Source: Streptomyces blattellae
Lineage (GTDB): Bacteria; Actinomycetota; Actinomycetes; Streptomycetales; Streptomycetaceae
DNA: 64,000 nucleotides
Reading direction: 5' to 3'
Assembly (NCBI RefSeq): GCF_009709555.1
Contig: NZ_WJBG01000142.1
Location: forward strand, 1-64,000
The position numbers and the translations under genes are program-made. The notes beneath the pieces were generated by a model. It was given only the letters and a program-made list of their open reading frames with translations. It searched no databases and was not told where the DNA came from. Positions 50,825 through 61,443 of this stretch are shown here, in pieces. Position 1 is the stretch's first letter. Each line of letters starts with the position of its first letter.

Positions 50825-52477
50825 ATGAACGCAGAAAGCCGTACCCGGCTCAACCAGACACCCGAGTGGACCGCGCTGGCCAAGCACCGTGAGGAACTCG
50901 GCGAGGTGCAGCTGCGCGAGCTGTTCGCCGCCGACCCCGGCCGCGGCTCCGGTTACACACTCCAGGTCGGCGACCTGTACGTCGACTACTCCAAGCACCT
51001 CGTCACCGACGAGACGCTGCGGCTGCTGCGTGAACTGGCCGCCGCCACGGATGTGTTCGGCCTCCGGGACGCCATGTTCCGCGGTGACCGCATCAACATC
51101 ACCGAGGACCGCGCCGTGCTGCACACCGCGCTGCGCGCCCCGCGGAACGCGGTGGTCGAGGTCGACGGGGAGAACGTGGTCCCGGGTGTGCACGCGGTCC
51201 TGGACAAGCTGGCCGACTTCGCCGAGCGGGTCCGTTCCGGCGCCTGGACCGGCCACACCGGCAAGCGCATCAAGAACGTGGTCAACGTCGGCATCGGCGG
51301 CTCCGACCTCGGCCCGGCGATGGCGTACGAGGTGCTGCGCAGCTACACGGACCGCGACCTGACGGTCCGCTTCGTGTCGAACGTGGACGGGGCCGACCTG
51401 CACGAGGCCGTCCGCGACCTGGACGCGGCTGAGACGTTGTTCGTCATCGCCTCGAAGACGTTCACCACGATCGAGACGATCACCAACGCGACCTCGGCCC
51501 GCAACTGGCTGCTGGGTGAGCTGAAGGCCGGTCAGGAAGCCGTCGCCAAGCACTTCGTGGCGCTGTCGACCAACGCCGAGAAGGTCTCCGGCTTCGGTAT
51601 CGACCCGGCCAATATGTTCGAGTTCTGGGACTGGGTCGGCGGACGGTACTCGTACGACTCGGCGATCGGCCTGTCCCTGATGATCGCCATCGGGCCGGAC
51701 CGGTTCCGCGAGATGCTCGACGGGTTCCGGATCGTCGACGAGCACTTCAAGAGCGCGCCCGCGGACGCCAACGTGCCGCTGCTGCTGGGCCTGTTGGGCA
51801 TCTGGTACGGCAACTTCCACGACGCCCAGTCGCACGCGGTACTGCCCTACAGCCACTACCTGTCCAAGTTCACCGCCTACTTGCAGCAGCTAGACATGGA
51901 GTCCAACGGCAAGTACGTCGGGCGGGACGGCCTTCCGGTGGAGTGGCAGACCGGGCCGGTCGTCTGGGGCACGCCCGGCACCAACGGGCAGCACGCCTAC
52001 TACCAGCTGATCCACCAGGGCACGAAGATGATCCCGGCCGACTTCATCGGCTTCGCCGAGCCGGTCGCCGAGCTGAGTGACGAACTCAAGGCGCAGCACG
52101 ACCTGCTGATGGCGAACTTCTTCGCCCAGACGCAGGCACTGGCCTTCGGCAAGACGCCTCAGGAGGTGCGTGCGGAAGGTGTGCCCGAGGAACTGGTGGC
52201 GCACAAGACGTTCCTGGGCAACCACCCGACGACCACGATCCTCGCGCGCGAGCTGACCCCGTCGGTCCTCGGCCAGCTGATCGCCCTCTACGAACACAAG
52301 GTGTTCGTGCAGGGCGCCGTCTGGAACATCGACTCCTTCGACCAGTGGGGGGTCGAGCTGGGCAAGGTCCTCGCCAAGCGGGTCGAGCCCGCCCTGACCG
52401 AGGGCGCGGAGGTGCCCGGCCTGGACGCGTCCAGCAAGGCTCTGGTCGCCAAGTACCGGGAGCTGCGCGGCCGGTAG
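50825..52477 (+). CDS. pgi: Glucose-6-phosphate isomerase
   Basis: A 550-residue enzyme interconverting glucose 6-phosphate and fructose 6-phosphate. Signature regions [53 protein letters not shown] and [20 protein letters not shown] are intact, with [20 protein letters not shown] near the C terminus. ATG 50825. It belongs to the glycolytic group gap-pgk-tpiA nearby and converges on the accessory ABC operon. Confidence 0.98.
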   Translation: MNAESRTRLNQTPEWTALAKHREELGEVQLRELFAADPGRGSGYTLQVGDLYVDYSKHLVTDETLRLLRELAAATDVFGLRDAMFRGDRINITEDRAVLHTALRAPRNAVVEVDGENVVPGVHAVLDKLADFAERVRSGAWTGHTGKRIKNVVNVGIGGSDLGPAMAYEVLRSYTDRDLTVRFVSNVDGADLHEAVRDLDAAETLFVIASKTFTTIETITNATSARNWLLGELKAGQEAVAKHFVALSTNAEKVSGFGIDPANMFEFWDWVGGRYSYDSAIGLSLMIAIGPDRFREMLDGFRIVDEHFKSAPADANVPLLLGLLGIWYGNFHDAQSHAVLPYSHYLSKFTAYLQQLDMESNGKYVGRDGLPVEWQTGPVVWGTPGTNGQHAYYQLIHQGTKMIPADFIGFAEPVAELSDELKAQHDLLMANFFAQTQALAFGKTPQEVRAEGVPEELVAHKTFLGNHPTTTILARELTPSVLGQLIALYEHKVFVQGAVWNIDSFDQWGVELGKVLAKRVEPALTEGAEVPGLDASSKALVAKYRELRGR

Positions 52478-52489
52478 CGATCACGATGC

Positions 52490-52522
52490 GGGAAGCGGAC
52501 GCCGCGAGGCCGTCCGCTTCCC
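52490..52522. terminator. Hairpin after pgi
   Basis: GGGAAGCGGACG (52490-52501) pairs perfectly with CGTCCGCTTCCC (52511-52522) across a nine-base loop; probably serves pgi and the converging permease gene. Confidence 0.8.
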
Positions 52523-52596
52523 GTGAACTCCCTGGCGATCATCGACGCGTGCCCGTGCACCCTGAGACAACAGGTGAGCCGGCTTCCACCGCGGCT

Positions 52597-54879
52597 CTAC
52601 GCCGCCGCGCTCAGGGTGTCGGCGAGTCGCCCGCCGGCCGCGCGGGCTGCGGGCAGGGCGGCGAGGGCGGCGGCGCCCACCACGGCGGCTGCGCCGAACA
52701 GCACCAGGAGTACGGGCGACGGACCCTGCGCTATCCCGGCGCCGATGCCGCTGGACCTGCCCTGCGCGTCGATGAGCCAGTGCGCGAGGGGCAGCCCCAG
52801 CGCCGTGCCGAGCACGACCGCGGCCAGGGTGGTGCAGGCGGTCGCCGTGACGGTGACGGCGGTGATCTGCCGTGGGGTCAGGCCGACGGCCTTGAGCGCC
52901 AGCAGGTCCCGCTCGCCCTCGCGGACTGTGCCGCCGATCATCGTCAGCAGTTCGACGATCCCGATGAGCGCGAGGATGGCGATCAGCCCGAGCACGACTC
53001 CGCGCAGCGGTGACAGCCCGTCCACCGGATTCGGCACGGCGTGCACGTCCACGTGCCCGCGGGCGGCGGTGGCGAGGTCGCCCGCGACCTCGCGGGGGGC
53101 GGCACCCGGCTGGAGGCGCAACTGGTAGAGCGTGGGACGCAGCCGGGGGTCGTTCTCGCGGAGGGTGTCGAGGGAGGTGGAGATGACCCGGCCGGCGTTC
53201 TCCGGTTCGATGCTGCGGCCCACGATGTGCAGGATCTGCGGCTGGTCGCCCACGGTCATGCGCACCCAGTCGCCGACCCGCACGTCCAGCAGATCGAGCA
53301 GCCCCTGCCCGGCCACCGCCTCGTCCCGGCCGCGGGCGGGGCGGCCCTCGGCCAGGGCGTACGGGTAAGGGTCCTGGCGGGTGCCGAGACCGCGCAGGGC
53401 GATCGTGGCGGTCTGGCCCGGTACCAGGGCCGCCACCTCGACGCCCGGGTGGGCTGCGGCGATGCGCGGATCGCGGTCGAAGAGGGCCCGGACATCGCGG
53501 TCGCTGACCTCGCCGTCGGGGCGGACGGTGAGCGCGGCGGCGAGGCCGACCTGGTCGGGCCTGCTGTGGAAGCGGTCGATGGTGGCCCAGGCGCTCATCG
53601 CCACCACGATCAGCAGCAGGGGGAGCGCGAGCCGGGCGACGGTGGCCGGTGTCCGTGGCCGGCGGGGAAACGCCTTGTGCCAGCCCAGGACCAGGGCCGG
53701 CGGCAGCCGCAGCCCGAGCGCTCCGCGCGCCGGGCCCGACAGCCCGCCGCCCGTCGGCGCGGCGGTCCGCGACACGGGCACCGGGGACACGCGTCCCGCT
53801 CGCCAGGCCGCGAGCCCGGTGGTCGCGGCGATGAACAGCACGGCGCCCACCGGTATCGCGAGCAGGGCGGCGGTGTGCCCCGGCAGCCCCTGCCACACGC
53901 CGACCGCGTCACCGAGACGGCCCGGGATCCGGCTTCCCAGCGCCCGGGTGAGCGCCGCCGCGGCCACCGCGCCGAGCAGGGCGTAGGCCACGTGCTGGAA
54001 CAGGAAGACCCGGACGACCTGGCCGGGCGTGAAGCCGATCGCCTTCAGGACCGAGATGTCGCGCAGATGGCCCCGGATGCGGGTGCCGATCGCCCCGTGC
54101 ACGGCCAGTCCGGCGGCGAGCAGCGCGCCGAGTCCGAACAGGCCCAGCACCTGGCCGAGGAGGCGGGTGTCGCCCTGCGCCTCGGACCGGGCCTGCTGCC
54201 AGGTGGAGACCTCGCTGACCGCGCCGGCGCCGAGCACGGTGACGGCACGCTGGACGGCGTAGTCCGTTTCCTCCGGGTCCGTCAGGCGCAGCCCGGTGAC
54301 CTCGCCGTCCGGGGCGCGCACGGCGGACGGCAGTGCCCATACGAGTCCCGGGCGCTCACCGGGGCGGTAGTACGGCTCGGCGCTGTCGGCGACCCCGGCG
54401 ACGGTCAGGGTGCGCGCGGTGCCGGGCAGGGCGAGGACGTCTCCGGGCTCGGCGAGCAGGGCGGCGGCCAGGTGGCTCTCCAGCACCACACCGTCGGGGC
54501 GCGCGTCGTCCAGCCAGCGGCCCGACGTCAGCAGCGGGCGCCCGACGGCGGGCCGGGCGGCCGTGCCGCGCAGCTCGACGGATGCGCGGACGCCGCGGGA
54601 GGCGATGGTGGCCGACTCGGTGGGGTAGGGGCCCGCGACGGACTCGACTCCGTCCAGTGCGGCCAGCTCGCGCGCGTCGGCGGAGGGGCCGGTGTGGATC
54701 CACACGTGCGCGTCCCGCGACTGGGTGAACACACGCTGCCAGGGGTTGGTCGCGTAGCCGAAGAGTGCCGTCGCGAGGAGCAGGGAGACGACGACTCCGG
54801 CGGTGGCGAGCATGATGAACAGTGCCTCGCCGCGGTGCGTGCGCAGGTCGGAGTGCACCCAGCGCAGGGTTGCTCGCAT
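52597..54879 (-). CDS. FtsX/MacB-type ABC transporter permease
   Basis: A 760-residue membrane protein. The N terminus has one helix (FIMLATAGVVVSLLLATALF) before a large outside domain, then helix groups around residues 245-350 (GLGALLAAGLAVHGA, VFLFQHVAYALLGAV), a second outside domain (about 440-610) and a last set of three (VVLGLIAILALIGIVELLTM ... LVLFGAAAVVGAAALAALP). This double-FtsX layout is that of lipoprotein-release or peptide-resistance exporters. Its ATG is four bases after the stop of the repeat protein and its ATPase lies upstream in the same operon. Confidence 0.88.
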   Translation of the reverse strand: MRATLRWVHSDLRTHRGEALFIMLATAGVVVSLLLATALFGYATNPWQRVFTQSRDAHVWIHTGPSADARELAALDGVESVAGPYPTESATIASRGVRASVELRGTAARPAVGRPLLTSGRWLDDARPDGVVLESHLAAALLAEPGDVLALPGTARTLTVAGVADSAEPYYRPGERPGLVWALPSAVRAPDGEVTGLRLTDPEETDYAVQRAVTVLGAGAVSEVSTWQQARSEAQGDTRLLGQVLGLFGLGALLAAGLAVHGAIGTRIRGHLRDISVLKAIGFTPGQVVRVFLFQHVAYALLGAVAAAALTRALGSRIPGRLGDAVGVWQGLPGHTAALLAIPVGAVLFIAATTGLAAWRAGRVSPVPVSRTAAPTGGGLSGPARGALGLRLPPALVLGWHKAFPRRPRTPATVARLALPLLLIVVAMSAWATIDRFHSRPDQVGLAAALTVRPDGEVSDRDVRALFDRDPRIAAAHPGVEVAALVPGQTATIALRGLGTRQDPYPYALAEGRPARGRDEAVAGQGLLDLLDVRVGDWVRMTVGDQPQILHIVGRSIEPENAGRVISTSLDTLRENDPRLRPTLYQLRLQPGAAPREVAGDLATAARGHVDVHAVPNPVDGLSPLRGVVLGLIAILALIGIVELLTMIGGTVREGERDLLALKAVGLTPRQITAVTVTATACTTLAAVVLGTALGLPLAHWLIDAQGRSSGIGAGIAQGPSPVLLVLFGAAAVVGAAALAALPAARAAGGRLADTLSAAA

Positions 54880-54883
54880 GGCC

Positions 54884-55537
54884 TCAGCCCCTTGAGCCGG
54901 GTGCGCCGCGGCGGTGGCCGCACGGTGGGACGCGCAACGCAGGCTGACTCGCCCCGGGTGCGCCGGGGCGGTTGTGGCCGCGCCCCGGGGACAGCAGGGC
55001 CGGTTGGTTCGGCCTGTGTGCGTCGGGGTGGGCGTGGTTGCGGTGGCGCATCCGCGGGGCAGGTTGCCCCAACCCGGGTGCGCCGGAACACCCAGAGCGC
55101 CGCCGCGTGATCTTCAGCGCCGCCTGTCCCGACTCGCGCGCGCCCGGACTACCTGCCGTCGGTTCGCCGTATGTGCCCTGGCCGCTGGCTGTCGGTTCGC
55201 CGTATGTGCCCTGGCCGCTGGCTGTCGGTTCGCCGTATGTGCCCTGGCGGCTGGCCGTCGGTTGGTCGTCTGTGCCTGGGTGGCCGGGTGCTGGCTCGTC
55301 GTCTGTGCTCGGGCTGCCTGCCGTCGGTTCGCGGTCGGCGTCTGGGTGGCCTGGAGCTGGTTGGTCGTCTGTGTTCGGGCGAGCGACTGCCGGTTGGTCG
55401 TCTGTGGTCGGGCGAGTGACCGCCCACTCCTCGTCTGTGCTCGGGCGAGTGACCGCCCACTCCTCGTCTGCGGTCGGGCGAGTGACCGCCCGCTCGTCGT
55501 CTGCGCCCGGTCCGTCCGGCGCCAGTTTGTCGTACAC
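54884..55537 (-). CDS. Tandem-repeat, low-complexity protein inside the ABC operon (function unknown)
   Basis: A 217-residue frame from GTG 55537. Residues 8-139 are twelve consecutive 11-residue units of the pattern x-x-P-x-T-D-D-E/Q-P-A-x (for example TRPSTDEEWAV, GHPGTDDQPTA, SGQGTYGEPTA). The rest is Gly/Pro/His/Arg-rich with looser repeats. No membrane helix or signal is seen. It starts six bases after the ATPase stop and ends four bases before the permease ATG, as a real operon member would. Against it: a 33-bp repeat keeps several frames open, so openness alone proves little. It could be an intrinsically disordered linker protein or an untranslated spacer. Confidence 0.5.
   Translation of the reverse strand: MYDKLAPDGPGADDERAVTRPTADEEWAVTRPSTDEEWAVTRPTTDDQPAVARPNTDDQPAPGHPDADREPTAGSPSTDDEPAPGHPGTDDQPTASRQGTYGEPTASGQGTYGEPTASGQGTYGEPTAGSPGARESGQAALKITRRRSGCSGAPGLGQPAPRMRHRNHAHPDAHRPNQPALLSPGRGHNRPGAPGASQPALRVPPCGHRRGAPGSRG
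55121..55516. repeat. Twelve 33-bp tandem repeats
   Basis: Twelve units of 33 bases fill 396 bp without interruption. Adjacent units near 55145-55250 are almost identical (each containing GGTTCGCCGTATGTGCCCTG on the plus strand) while those near 55400-55510 have diverged, which suggests recent copying at one end. A second, looser repeat of about 66 bp follows at 54900-55090. Confidence 0.85.
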
Positions 55538-55543
55538 CGCGGG

Positions 55544-56293
55544 TCAGTCCTTCAGCTCCAGCACGCCGGACGTGCCGACTCGGCGCGAGGGTGTGCCGGT
55601 CAGTTCTGCGTCGTCCGCGATGCGGCCGTCGAAGAAGCTGATGACCCGGTCCGCGGCGCTGGCCAGTCGGGCGTCATGGGTGACCAGCACGATCGTCTGG
55701 CCGCGCTGGTGGAAGCGGGAGAGCAGCCGCATGACTTCGCGGGTGCCCCGGCTGTCCAGGCTGCCCGCGGGTTCGTCGGCGAGCAGCAGCGGCGGGTGGT
55801 TGACCAGGGCGCGGGCCAGTGCGACCCGCTGTTGCTCACCGCCGGACAGCTCACCCGGCATGCTGCGCTCCTTGCCGGCCAGACCCAGCTCCTCCAGCAG
55901 CGCCTCCCGCTCGGCCCGGGCACGCTTGGGCGGCGCCCCGGCGAGCAGGGCGGGCAGCTCGACGTTGTCGGCGACGGAGAGGTTGGAGACCAGGTTGAAG
56001 AACTGGAAGACGATCCCGATGCGCCGACGGCGCTCCACGGCCCAGCGCGCCTCGGTGTAGGAGTCGGTGCACTCGCCGTCCAGCCAGATGCTGCCGCCGT
56101 CCGGCCGCTGCAACCCCCCGAGCAGGTGCAGCAGCGTCGACTTGCCGGCGCCGGACGGGCCGGTGACGGCCACGAACTCGCCCCCCGTCACGCACAGATC
56201 GACGCCGCGCACGGCGTGTGCCGGGGCGCCCTCGCCGTAGTGCGTCTTGACCAGTCCCTCGGCGCGCAGCAGAGGAGTGGGGCTGTCGCTCAC
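55544..56293 (-). CDS. ABC transporter ATP-binding protein (LolD/MacB type)
   Basis: A 249-residue ATPase. Walker A VTGPSGAGKSTLLHLLGG (about 43), signature ELSGGEQQRVALARALVN and Walker B LLLADEPAGSLD with the D-loop and switch histidine (VLVTHDARLASAADR) are all present. It should power the FtsX-like permease two genes on. GTG 56293 overlaps the padR stop by four bases (GTGA), so it is coupled to its regulator. Confidence 0.93.
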   Translation of the reverse strand: MSDSPTPLLRAEGLVKTHYGEGAPAHAVRGVDLCVTGGEFVAVTGPSGAGKSTLLHLLGGLQRPDGGSIWLDGECTDSYTEARWAVERRRRIGIVFQFFNLVSNLSVADNVELPALLAGAPPKRARAEREALLEELGLAGKERSMPGELSGGEQQRVALARALVNHPPLLLADEPAGSLDSRGTREVMRLLSRFHQRGQTIVLVTHDARLASAADRVISFFDGRIADDAELTGTPSRRVGTSGVLELKD

Positions 56294-56805
56294 TCCGGCT
56301 CCTCCAGTTCCTCCTGGCAGCGCTCCAACCAGTCGAGGTCGGCCTGCAGATGGAGCATCGCGCCCTCGATCAACAGGTGGGCGACCCGGTTGTCCCGGTT
56401 CTCGGCGGCGGCCAGCTTCGACAGGTTGCGCATGGTGTTCAGGTACTGGCGCCGCTGTTTGTTGATCAGCGCGATCTGGTCGGCCAGACCGGTCTGGGGG
56501 GCGAGGGCGAGCTTCATGAAGAACTCGTCCCGCACTCGCGGCTCGTCCGCCGTCTCCTCGTACCAGGCGTGCAGCGCCTCGCGCCCGGCGTCGGTGAGGT
56601 GGTAGATCTTCTTGTTGGGCCGGCTCGACTGCTCGACCTCTTCGCCCTCGATCAGGCCCGTCTTCTCAAGTCGTCCGAGGGTCACATAGATCTGGCCGAT
56701 GTTCGGCTGAGGGTACGCGGAGCCCAGCAGTTGCTCAAGGTCCTGCCTGAGTTCGTAGCCGTGGGCCGGTCCGCGCGCGAGGAGTGCCAGGAGCGGCAGG
56801 CGCAC
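56290..56805 (-). CDS. PadR-family transcriptional regulator
   Basis: A 171-residue regulator with the PadR winged helix (LLALLARGPAHGYELRQDLE, NIGQIYVTLGRLEKTGLIEG, KIYHLTDAGREAL) and a long helical C-terminal part (PadR subfamily 2/Vir type) for dimerisation. GTG 56805 has GAGGAGGAG about nine bases upstream. It leads the operon padR-ATPase-repeat protein-permease, the standard arrangement for PadR-controlled exporters. The palindrome at 56859-56873 lies 54 bases upstream. Confidence 0.92.
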   Translation of the reverse strand: MRLPLLALLARGPAHGYELRQDLEQLLGSAYPQPNIGQIYVTLGRLEKTGLIEGEEVEQSSRPNKKIYHLTDAGREALHAWYEETADEPRVRDEFFMKLALAPQTGLADQIALINKQRRQYLNTMRNLSKLAAAENRDNRVAHLLIEGAMLHLQADLDWLERCQEELEEPE

Positions 56806-56858
56806 TCGTTCTCTCCTCCTCGCGTCCTTGTAATGTGCGGCAGACCCTAGTATCGCCC

Positions 56859-56873
56859 ATACCTAACAGGTAT
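56859..56873. promoter_or_regulatory. Palindrome ATACCT-AAC-AGGTAT, candidate PadR operator
   Basis: A perfect 15-bp inverted repeat with a three-base centre in the divergent gap between padR and the sugar-binding-protein gene. Its inner 13 bases recur, inverted, at 58280-58292. TATATAT overlaps its right end and may be a -10 region. Confidence 0.6.
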
Positions 56874-56929
56874 ATATGTCCTCTGACTCCGGGCGAAGGT
56901 GCTCGGCGCCGGTGCACAGGGAGGAACCT

Positions 56930-58201
56930 ATGCGGTGGATACACGCCGCCGGTAGGGGTCTTCTCGTCCTCGTCGTGATCTTGACAGGATATGTGGCCTC
57001 GGGCGCACGGGCCGACGACGCGGCCAAGGGCGACCGGGGACCCTTGACCCTGGCCACCGCCGGAGACCTCACCGGGTATCTAGGCCCTCTGCTGGCGGGA
57101 TGGAACCGCGCCCATCCCGACGAGAAGGTGACCCTCGTCGAGTTGCCGGACTCGGCCGACGAGACCCGTGCACAGATGATCACCGATCTGCGCGGCGGTG
57201 ACCGCGGCCGTTTCGACATCCTCAACATCGATGTCGCCTGGACCTCCGAGTTCGCGGCGGCCGGCTGGATTCGCCCGCTGGCACAGGACCGCTTTCCGCT
57301 CGACTCCTTCCTGCCCCCGGTCGTCGACACGGCGACATACGACGGGCGTCTGTACGCCGTCCCGTACGTCACCAACGCCGGGCTGTTGCTCTACCGCAAG
57401 GACATCCTGGAGAGGGAGGGCCTGCCGCCGCCGCGCACCTGGGCCGAGTTGGAGCGGGCCGCGAAGACGGTCGCCCCGAAGTACGGCCTCGACGGCTACG
57501 CCGGCCAGTTCCTGCCGTACGAGGGCCTGACCGTCAACGCGGCCGAGGCCGTGTACTCGGCCGGGGGCACGATCCTGGGCGACGAGGGCGAACGCGTCAC
57601 CGTGAACTCGAACGCGGCCCGCGAGGGCCTCGGGTTCCTCGCCCGCGGGGTGCGCGAGGGCTGGATCCCGCAGCAGGCGCTGACGTACAAGGAGGAGGAG
57701 TCCAAGCAGGCCTTCCTCGACGGCCGCCTGCTGTTCCTGCGCAACTGGCCCTACGCCTACGCCGCCGCCTCGGCCGAAGGGTCACCGCTGGCCGGGAAGG
57801 TCGGGGTCGTACCGCTGCCCGGTCCCGACGGGCCGGGCGCGAGTGTGCTCGGCGGCTCCAACCTGGCCGTCAACACCCATGCGCGGCACCCCGACACGGC
57901 CGCGCGGCTGCTCGCGTACCTCACCGGCGAGCCCGTCCAGCGCCAGGTGCTCACGCGCGGGGCGCTGCCGCCGGTGCGCGCCGATCTCTATGACGATCCG
58001 GCGCTCGTCCGGCGCTTTCCGTATCTGCCGATCCTGCGCGAGAGCGTGCTCGCCGCCGCTCCGCGCCCCAAGAGCCCGCGCTACGACCAGGTCAGCCTGG
58101 CGGTGCAGGCGGCCGTGCAGGATGCGATGACCGGGCGTGAGACGCCCGGGGGTGCGGTGCGGCGGTTGGCGCGCGAGCTTGCCGCCATCTCCCGTCGGTA
58201 G
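56930..58201 (+). CDS. Extracellular sugar-binding protein (ABC solute-binding type), without own permease
   Basis: A 423-residue exported protein of solute-binding family 1. It has a Sec signal (GLLVLVVILTGYVASGARA) with no lipobox cysteine, unlike most actinobacterial binding proteins. The mature part shows LTLATAGDLTGYLGPLLAGW, DILNIDVAWTSEFAAAGWI, LYAVPYVTNAGLLLYRKDIL and LLFLRNWPYAYAAASAEGS, typical of maltose/trehalose-type binders. No permease follows; the next genes are the alpha-glucosidase operon with its own binding protein. ATG 56930 follows GGGAGGAACCT. Its stop codon is inside the first unit of a 7-bp repeat. Confidence 0.87.
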   Translation: MRWIHAAGRGLLVLVVILTGYVASGARADDAAKGDRGPLTLATAGDLTGYLGPLLAGWNRAHPDEKVTLVELPDSADETRAQMITDLRGGDRGRFDILNIDVAWTSEFAAAGWIRPLAQDRFPLDSFLPPVVDTATYDGRLYAVPYVTNAGLLLYRKDILEREGLPPPRTWAELERAAKTVAPKYGLDGYAGQFLPYEGLTVNAAEAVYSAGGTILGDEGERVTVNSNAAREGLGFLARGVREGWIPQQALTYKEEESKQAFLDGRLLFLRNWPYAYAAASAEGSPLAGKVGVVPLPGPDGPGASVLGGSNLAVNTHARHPDTAARLLAYLTGEPVQRQVLTRGALPPVRADLYDDPALVRRFPYLPILRESVLAAAPRPKSPRYDQVSLAVQAAVQDAMTGRETPGGAVRRLARELAAISRR

Positions 58202-58280
58202 CCGGTAGCCGGTAGCCGGTAGCCGGTAGCCGGTAGCCGGTAGCCGGTAGCCGGTAATCGGTAATCGGTAGTCGGTAGTT
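58197..58280. repeat. Twelve 7-bp tandem repeats (GGTAGCC)
   Basis: Eight perfect GGTAGCC units (58197-58252) are followed by two GGTAATC, one GGTAGTC and one GGTAGTT. The array begins at the last codons of the sugar-binding-protein gene and includes its TAG stop; its last unit runs into the palindrome at 58278-58294. Confidence 0.95.
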
Positions 58281-58294
58281 ACCTGTTAGGTAAC
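58278..58294. promoter_or_regulatory. Palindrome GTTACCT-GTT-AGGTAAC upstream of the alpha-glucosidase operon
   Basis: A perfect 17-bp inverted repeat sharing TACCT-N3-AGGTA with 56859-56873. A further partial copy, TACCTAACA, lies at 58397-58405 and overlaps a possible -10 box TAACAT (58401-58406). Confidence 0.6.
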
Positions 58295-58447
58295 GCGGAC
58301 GTATCGACCTGTCGTTTTGCGCCCTGATAAGTCCGGATTTGACCGGCCAACTGCTCGGTAATCGCGCCACGTTCATTGACACCTCCGCGACACATCTACC
58401 TAACATGCATGCATAACCGTCAGCCCTCGCAGAGACAGGTCAATGGG

Positions 58448-60073
<1,626 letters not shown>

Positions 60074-60112
60074 TCCTCCGTCAACCACCCACCCACCGAA
60101 GGGACATCAACG

Positions 60113-61438
60113 ATGATGAGACGACGTACCACCCTGCTCACCGGCTGCACCGCCCTCGTCCTGGCGCTCGGCGCGACCGCCTGTGGCGGCGACACCTCCA
60201 CGTCCGGCGGAGATGACAAGGCGCTCAGTGGCCAGACGGTCAGCGTGGCCGGTGTCTGGTCCGGCAGCGAGCAGGAGAACTTCCAGAAGGTGCTCGACGC
60301 CTTCAGCGAGAAGACCGGCGCGAAGACCCAGTTCGTGTCCACCGGGGACAACGTCTCCACCTTCGTCGGCAGTAAGATCGAGGGCGGCAACGCCCCCGAC
60401 GTCGTGATGGTCCCGCAGGTCGGCGTGGTCCAGCAGTTCGCGGAGGAGGGCTGGCTCAAGCCGCTGTCCACGACCGCCCAGCAGTCCGTCGGCGCCAACT
60501 ACTCGGATGCCTGGAAGACGTACGGCAGCGTCGACGGCACGCTCTACGGCCTGTACTTCAAGGCCGCTCACAAGTCGACCGTCTGGTACAGCCCCGACGC
60601 CCTCGCCCAGGCCGGGGTCGAGGCGCCGGCGACGTACGACGAGATGCTGCAGGCCGGGCGGACCGTCTCCGACTCCGGTCTCGCCGGGTTCTCGGTCGCC
60701 GGGCAGGACGGCTGGACGCTCACCGACTGGTTCGAGAACATCTACCTCTCCCAGGCCGGACCCGAGAAGTACGACGCCCTGGCCGCCCACGAGCTGAAGT
60801 GGACCGACCCGACCGTGGTCGAGGCGCTCACCACGCTCGGCGAGCTGTTCGAGGACGAGCAACTGGTCGCGGGCGGGCAGAAGGGCGCCCTCAACACCGA
60901 CTTCCCGGGCTCGGTGGAGAAGGTGTTCGGGCCGGAGCCCGAGGCCGGCATGGTCTACGAGGGCGACTTCGTCGCCGGTGTCGCCCAGGACCAGTTCGGC
61001 AAGACCATCGGCGAGGACGCGAACTTCTTCCCGTTCCCGGCGGTCGACGGCGGCACCGCGCCGGTCGTCAGCGGCGGCGACGCGGCCGTCGTCCTCAAGG
61101 ACGGCAAGAACGCCGACGCCGGCATGGCGCTCCTGGAGTACCTCGCCACACCCGAGGCCGCGGCGGTGTGGGCCGGGGCGGGCGGCTTCCTGTCCCCGAA
61201 CAAGCAGCTCGACCTCGCCGCCTACGCCGACGACGTCACCCGTGCGACCGCCGAGTCCCTGGTCGGTGCGGGCGACTCGGTCCGCTTCGACATGTCCGAC
61301 CAGGCGCCGGCGGCGTTCGGCGGCACCAAGGGCGCGGGCGAGTGGAAGATCCTGCAGGACTTCCTGCGCGACCCCTCGGACCCGAAGGCGACCGCCGCCG
61401 AACTGGAGGACGCTGCGGCCAAGGCGTACGGGAACTGA
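60113..61438 (+). CDS. Sugar ABC transporter substrate-binding lipoprotein
   Basis: A 441-residue binding protein anchored by lipid: signal peptide with lipobox LGATAC (Cys 24) followed by a Gly/Ser/Asp linker. The family 1 binding fold is clear (VSVAGVWSGSEQENFQKVLD, PDVVMVPQVGVVQQFAEEGW, GLYFKAAHKSTVWYSPDAL, ATPEAAAVWAGAGGFLSPN). It is of the AglE type, for alpha-glucosides, as its place after the GH13 gene suggests. ATG 60113 follows GAAGGGAC. Permease genes follow at once; no ATPase is in the operon, so the shared ATPase MsiK known in streptomycetes is the likely motor. Confidence 0.92.
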   Translation: MMRRRTTLLTGCTALVLALGATACGGDTSTSGGDDKALSGQTVSVAGVWSGSEQENFQKVLDAFSEKTGAKTQFVSTGDNVSTFVGSKIEGGNAPDVVMVPQVGVVQQFAEEGWLKPLSTTAQQSVGANYSDAWKTYGSVDGTLYGLYFKAAHKSTVWYSPDALAQAGVEAPATYDEMLQAGRTVSDSGLAGFSVAGQDGWTLTDWFENIYLSQAGPEKYDALAAHELKWTDPTVVEALTTLGELFEDEQLVAGGQKGALNTDFPGSVEKVFGPEPEAGMVYEGDFVAGVAQDQFGKTIGEDANFFPFPAVDGGTAPVVSGGDAAVVLKDGKNADAGMALLEYLATPEAAAVWAGAGGFLSPNKQLDLAAYADDVTRATAESLVGAGDSVRFDMSDQAPAAFGGTKGAGEWKILQDFLRDPSDPKATAAELEDAAAKAYGN

Positions 61439-61443
61439 CGGCC

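Noticed and set aside
54914..56605. 563-residue plus-strand frame through the 33-bp repeats and the ABC ATPase region
   Set aside because: Antisense to the ATPase and padR genes. The repeat period, a multiple of three, keeps frames open on both strands by itself.
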